A DNA stretch of 64,000 nucleotides from Chelativorans sp. AA-79 (GTDB lineage: Bacteria > Pseudomonadota > Alphaproteobacteria > Rhizobiales > Rhizobiaceae), in contig NZ_CP120361.1 of assembly GCF_029457495.1 (NCBI RefSeq), forward strand, positions 2,806,001 through 2,870,000. Direction: 5' to 3'. The notes beneath the pieces are model-generated. The model saw only the letters and a list, made by a program, of their open reading frames with translations. It was not told where the DNA came from and made no database searches. This document shows positions 62,095-64,000 of the stretch, in pieces. The translations under genes and the position numbers were made by a program. The first letter of the stretch is position 1. Every line of letters starts with the position of its first letter.

Positions 62095-62597
62095 CTGCGG
62101 TGTTCGGCATCACCGGCTGGAAAAATTCGGGCAAGACCACGCTGACCGAGCGGCTCGTCGCCGAGTTTGCGCGGCGCGGCTTGCGCGTGGCTACGATAAA
62201 GCACGCGCATCACGCCTTCGACATCGACCAGCCGGGCACGGACTCGTTCCGCCACAGGGAGGCGGGTGCGACGGAGACGGCGATCGTATCCAGCCGCCGC
62301 TGGGCCATCATGCATGAGCTGCGTGGCGAGGACGAGCCGGGCCTGCCGGACATCCTGGCGCGGCTTTCCCCCTGCGCTCTCGTGCTCGTCGAGGGCTTCA
62401 AGACGGCGTCGCATCCGAAGATCGAATGCAGGAGGCTCGCCGCCAAGGACCGGGCGCCGCTCGCCGACCTGGTGCCCGGCATCGCCGCAATTGCCAGCGA
62501 TCACCCGGTGGAGAGCGACCTTCCACATTTCGCCCTGGACGACATCGCGGCGATCGCGGACTTCGTCGCCGGGCGCTGCGCTCTCCACGCAAAGTGA
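62091..62597 (+). CDS. mobB: Molybdopterin-guanine dinucleotide biosynthesis adaptor
   Basis: 168 aa GTP-binding protein assisting MobA. P-loop GWKNSGKTTLTERL near residue 9, AxIKHAHHAFDID, and SSRRWAIMHE. Starts at the ATGA overlapping mobA. The next gene, an amino acid transporter, starts 112 bp downstream and is probably independent. Confidence 0.94.
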   Translation: MTAVFGITGWKNSGKTTLTERLVAEFARRGLRVATIKHAHHAFDIDQPGTDSFRHREAGATETAIVSSRRWAIMHELRGEDEPGLPDILARLSPCALVLVEGFKTASHPKIECRRLAAKDRAPLADLVPGIAAIASDHPVESDLPHFALDDIAAIADFVAGRCALHAK

Positions 62598-62709
62598 AAA
62601 GCAGGCAATTGCAAAGCTTCAAGGTTGCAATTCCTCCACGAAGGGTGGGAATATCCCCTTCAGGCCACGGCATCCTCACAGATGGCCGGGCACAATAACA
62701 GAGAGGAAC

Positions 62710-63498
62710 ATGATGCGTATCAAACGGCGTATTGCACTCGGTCTTTCGGCAGCGTTCCTGGCGCTCACCGTCGGTGCGGCCCAGGCCCAGGAGAAGATGC
62801 AGATCAAGATCGGCACCGAGGGCGCCTACCCGCCTTTCAACTATCTGACGTCGGACGGCAAGCTGGAAGGCTTCGATGTCGATATCGCCCGGGCGCTGTG
62901 CGAGGAGATGAACGCCGAATGCGAATTTGTCACCCAGGATTGGGACGGCATGATCCCGGCGCTGCAGGCCGGCAAGTTCGACGCCATAATCGCCTCCATG
63001 TCCATCACCGACGAACGCAAGCAGCAGGTCGACTTTACGGAGAAATACTACAACACGCCGCCGGCGCTCGTGGTGTCGAAGGAGTCCGACATCACCGGCG
63101 TGACGAAGGAGGACCTCGCCGGCAAGGTGATCGGCGCCCAGGGTTCCACAACGCATGCCAATTTCGCCGAGGCGACCTTTCCCGACAGCGAGGTCAGGGT
63201 CTATCCCACCGCCGAGGAATATAAGCTCGACATGGTGAACGGCCGGCTTGACGCCGTCATCGACGACGTGATCGTGCTGCAGGACTGGCTGAAGACGCCT
63301 GACGGTGAGTGCTGCAAGGTGCTCGGCACGCTGCCGCCCGTCGAGGAAATCTACGGCGAGGGCATCGGCATCGCCATCCGCAAGGGCGAGGACGAACTGC
63401 GTGAGAAGTTCAACGCCGCGATCCAGGCCATCCGCGAAAACGGAACGTACGAGGAAATCAACGACAGGTACTTTGATTTCGATGTCTATGGCGGCTGA
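62710..63498 (+). CDS. Polar amino acid ABC transporter substrate-binding protein
   Basis: 262 aa, family 3 (HisJ/ArgT type) binding protein with a signal peptide ending GAAQAQE near residue 27. EGAYPPFNYLTSDGKLEGFDVD, QDWDGMIPALQAGKFDAI and MNGRLDAV-type patterns are standard for Lys/Arg/His/ornithine binders. A Cys-Cys pair occurs at GECCKVLG. AGAGGA precedes the tandem ATGs at 62710 and 62713. A hairpin with GAAA loop lies between it and the permease gene. Confidence 0.92.
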   Translation: MMRIKRRIALGLSAAFLALTVGAAQAQEKMQIKIGTEGAYPPFNYLTSDGKLEGFDVDIARALCEEMNAECEFVTQDWDGMIPALQAGKFDAIIASMSITDERKQQVDFTEKYYNTPPALVVSKESDITGVTKEDLAGKVIGAQGSTTHANFAEATFPDSEVRVYPTAEEYKLDMVNGRLDAVIDDVIVLQDWLKTPDGECCKVLGTLPPVEEIYGEGIGIAIRKGEDELREKFNAAIQAIRENGTYEEINDRYFDFDVYGG

Positions 63499-63524
63499 GG
63501 GCCACGCTGGCGGCGTAAGCCTTC

Positions 63525-63546
63525 GCGGCGGGAGAAATCCCGCCGC
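63525..63546 (+). terminator. Perfect hairpin with GAAA tetraloop between binding protein and permease
   Basis: GCGGCGGGA (63525-63533) pairs perfectly with TCCCGCCGC (63538-63546) around GAAA, a GNRA loop, 26 bases after the binding-protein stop. It is followed by TTG, not a long U-tract, so partial termination or 3'-end protection of the binding-protein message is likely. Confidence 0.6.
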
Positions 63547-63655
63547 TTGACATGGCCGGGTATGCGCAGTTCAACGGCGCGCAGCGATTCCGGGCGGTCC
63601 GGCATGCCGGCAATTGCTCTTTCAAAACCGGAGACAGCAGGGGCGCGATCGGGAG

Positions 63656-64000
63656 ATGGACGGCATTCTGACCTTCCTGAGCTTCGGCCCCGAGGGATGG
63701 AGCGACGAGATCGCGAGCGGCGTGCTCGTCACCGTCTTCCTTGCCCTTGCCACCTTGCCTTTCGGGCTTGCCGTGGGTTTCGCGGTGGCACTTGGAAAGA
63801 TTTCTGCCGATTCCGCGCTTCGACTTGCGGCGAACATTTACACCACCATCTTCCGTGGTCTGCCGGAGCTGTTGACGCTCTTTCTGGTCTTCTATGGCGC
63901 GCAGATCGCCGTTCAGCAGGTGATGCGGCTCGCCGGCACCGGCGTCACCATCGAGATCAACGCTTTCGTGGCTGGCATGGTGGCGCTCGGAGCCGTCTTT
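63656..64000 (+). CDS. Polar amino acid ABC transporter permease (3' truncated by window end)
   Basis: HisQ/ArtQ-type permease, 115 codons present and still open at the right edge. It reads MDGILTFLSFGPEGW then hydrophobic segments, with GLPELLTLFLVFYGAQ typical of the HisMQ family permease between membrane segments. It follows the binding-protein gene by 157 bp and the hairpin. GGGAG directly abuts the ATG, so the start is less certain. A second permease and an ATPase are expected just outside the window. Confidence 0.87.
   Translation, partial: MDGILTFLSFGPEGWSDEIASGVLVTVFLALATLPFGLAVGFAVALGKISADSALRLAANIYTTIFRGLPELLTLFLVFYGAQIAVQQVMRLAGTGVTIEINAFVAGMVALGAVF

Overview
The window is GC-rich and densely coded, with many 4-bp ATGA overlaps between genes. 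It reads as chromosomal DNA of an alphaproteobacterium of the order Hyphomicrobiales (Rhizobiales), probably close to the Mesorhizobium/Nitratireductor/Chelativorans group. The evidence is the block rlpA - D,D-carboxypeptidase - tmk - holB - metG - tatD - MBL hydrolase, a popZ homologue between tolC and valS, and the moaA/mobA/mobB block. No rRNA, insertion sequence, phage gene or CRISPR array was found.

Layout. (1) 1-3.6 kb: a glycine betaine/proline-type ABC transporter (proV 5'-truncated by the window edge, proW, proX) followed by a small XRE regulator. (2) 3.6-13.1 kb, minus strand: a ClC chloride/proton exchanger, a YbaK deacylase, then core replication, translation and cell-wall genes. 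The D,D-carboxypeptidase has two of three active-site motifs degenerated. (3) 13.1-15.5 kb: small membrane and zinc-ribbon proteins and tRNA-Ser(UGA). (4) 15.8-25.5 kb: a probable phosphonate locus with a CUT1-type ABC transporter, a LysR regulator, phosphonopyruvate hydrolase, a PhnF-like GntR regulator, a second orphan binding protein and a TauD-like dioxygenase. (5) 25.5-38.3 kb: a 13-gene minus-strand operon with a spermidine/putrescine-type ABC transporter (two ATPases, one with an altered H-loop), two SDR dehydrogenases, a NodB-fold hydrolase of the HpPgdA/cyclic-imide-hydrolase type, a CxxC protein, a COG0523 GTPase, a binding protein without signal peptide and an asparaginase. It is divergent from a GntR regulator with two winged-helix domains. 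(6) 38.4-43.7 kb: pxpA-accB-accC-pxpB-pxpC with a divergent LysR gene. This is a 5-oxoprolinase set with its own biotin carboxylase and biotin carrier. (7) 44-57 kb: envelope and core genes (PagL-like and FadL-like proteins, valS, popZ, tolC, pcm, trkH, L,D-transpeptidase). (8) 57-62.6 kb: a flavoprotein, a DUF971 protein, moaA, two exporters, mobA and mobB. (9) 62.7 kb to the end: a polar amino acid ABC transporter whose permease runs off the window.

The most interesting part is 15.8-43.7 kb, a block of about 28 kb starting just after tRNA-Ser. It holds three self-contained uptake or catabolic modules, each with a divergent regulator and a visible candidate operator. I infer import and hydrolysis of phosphonates, of cyclic imides or amides, and of a lactam such as 5-oxoproline. 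The substrate assignments are inference; the gene families and motif changes are read from the sequence. Hairpins follow several of the binding-protein genes.
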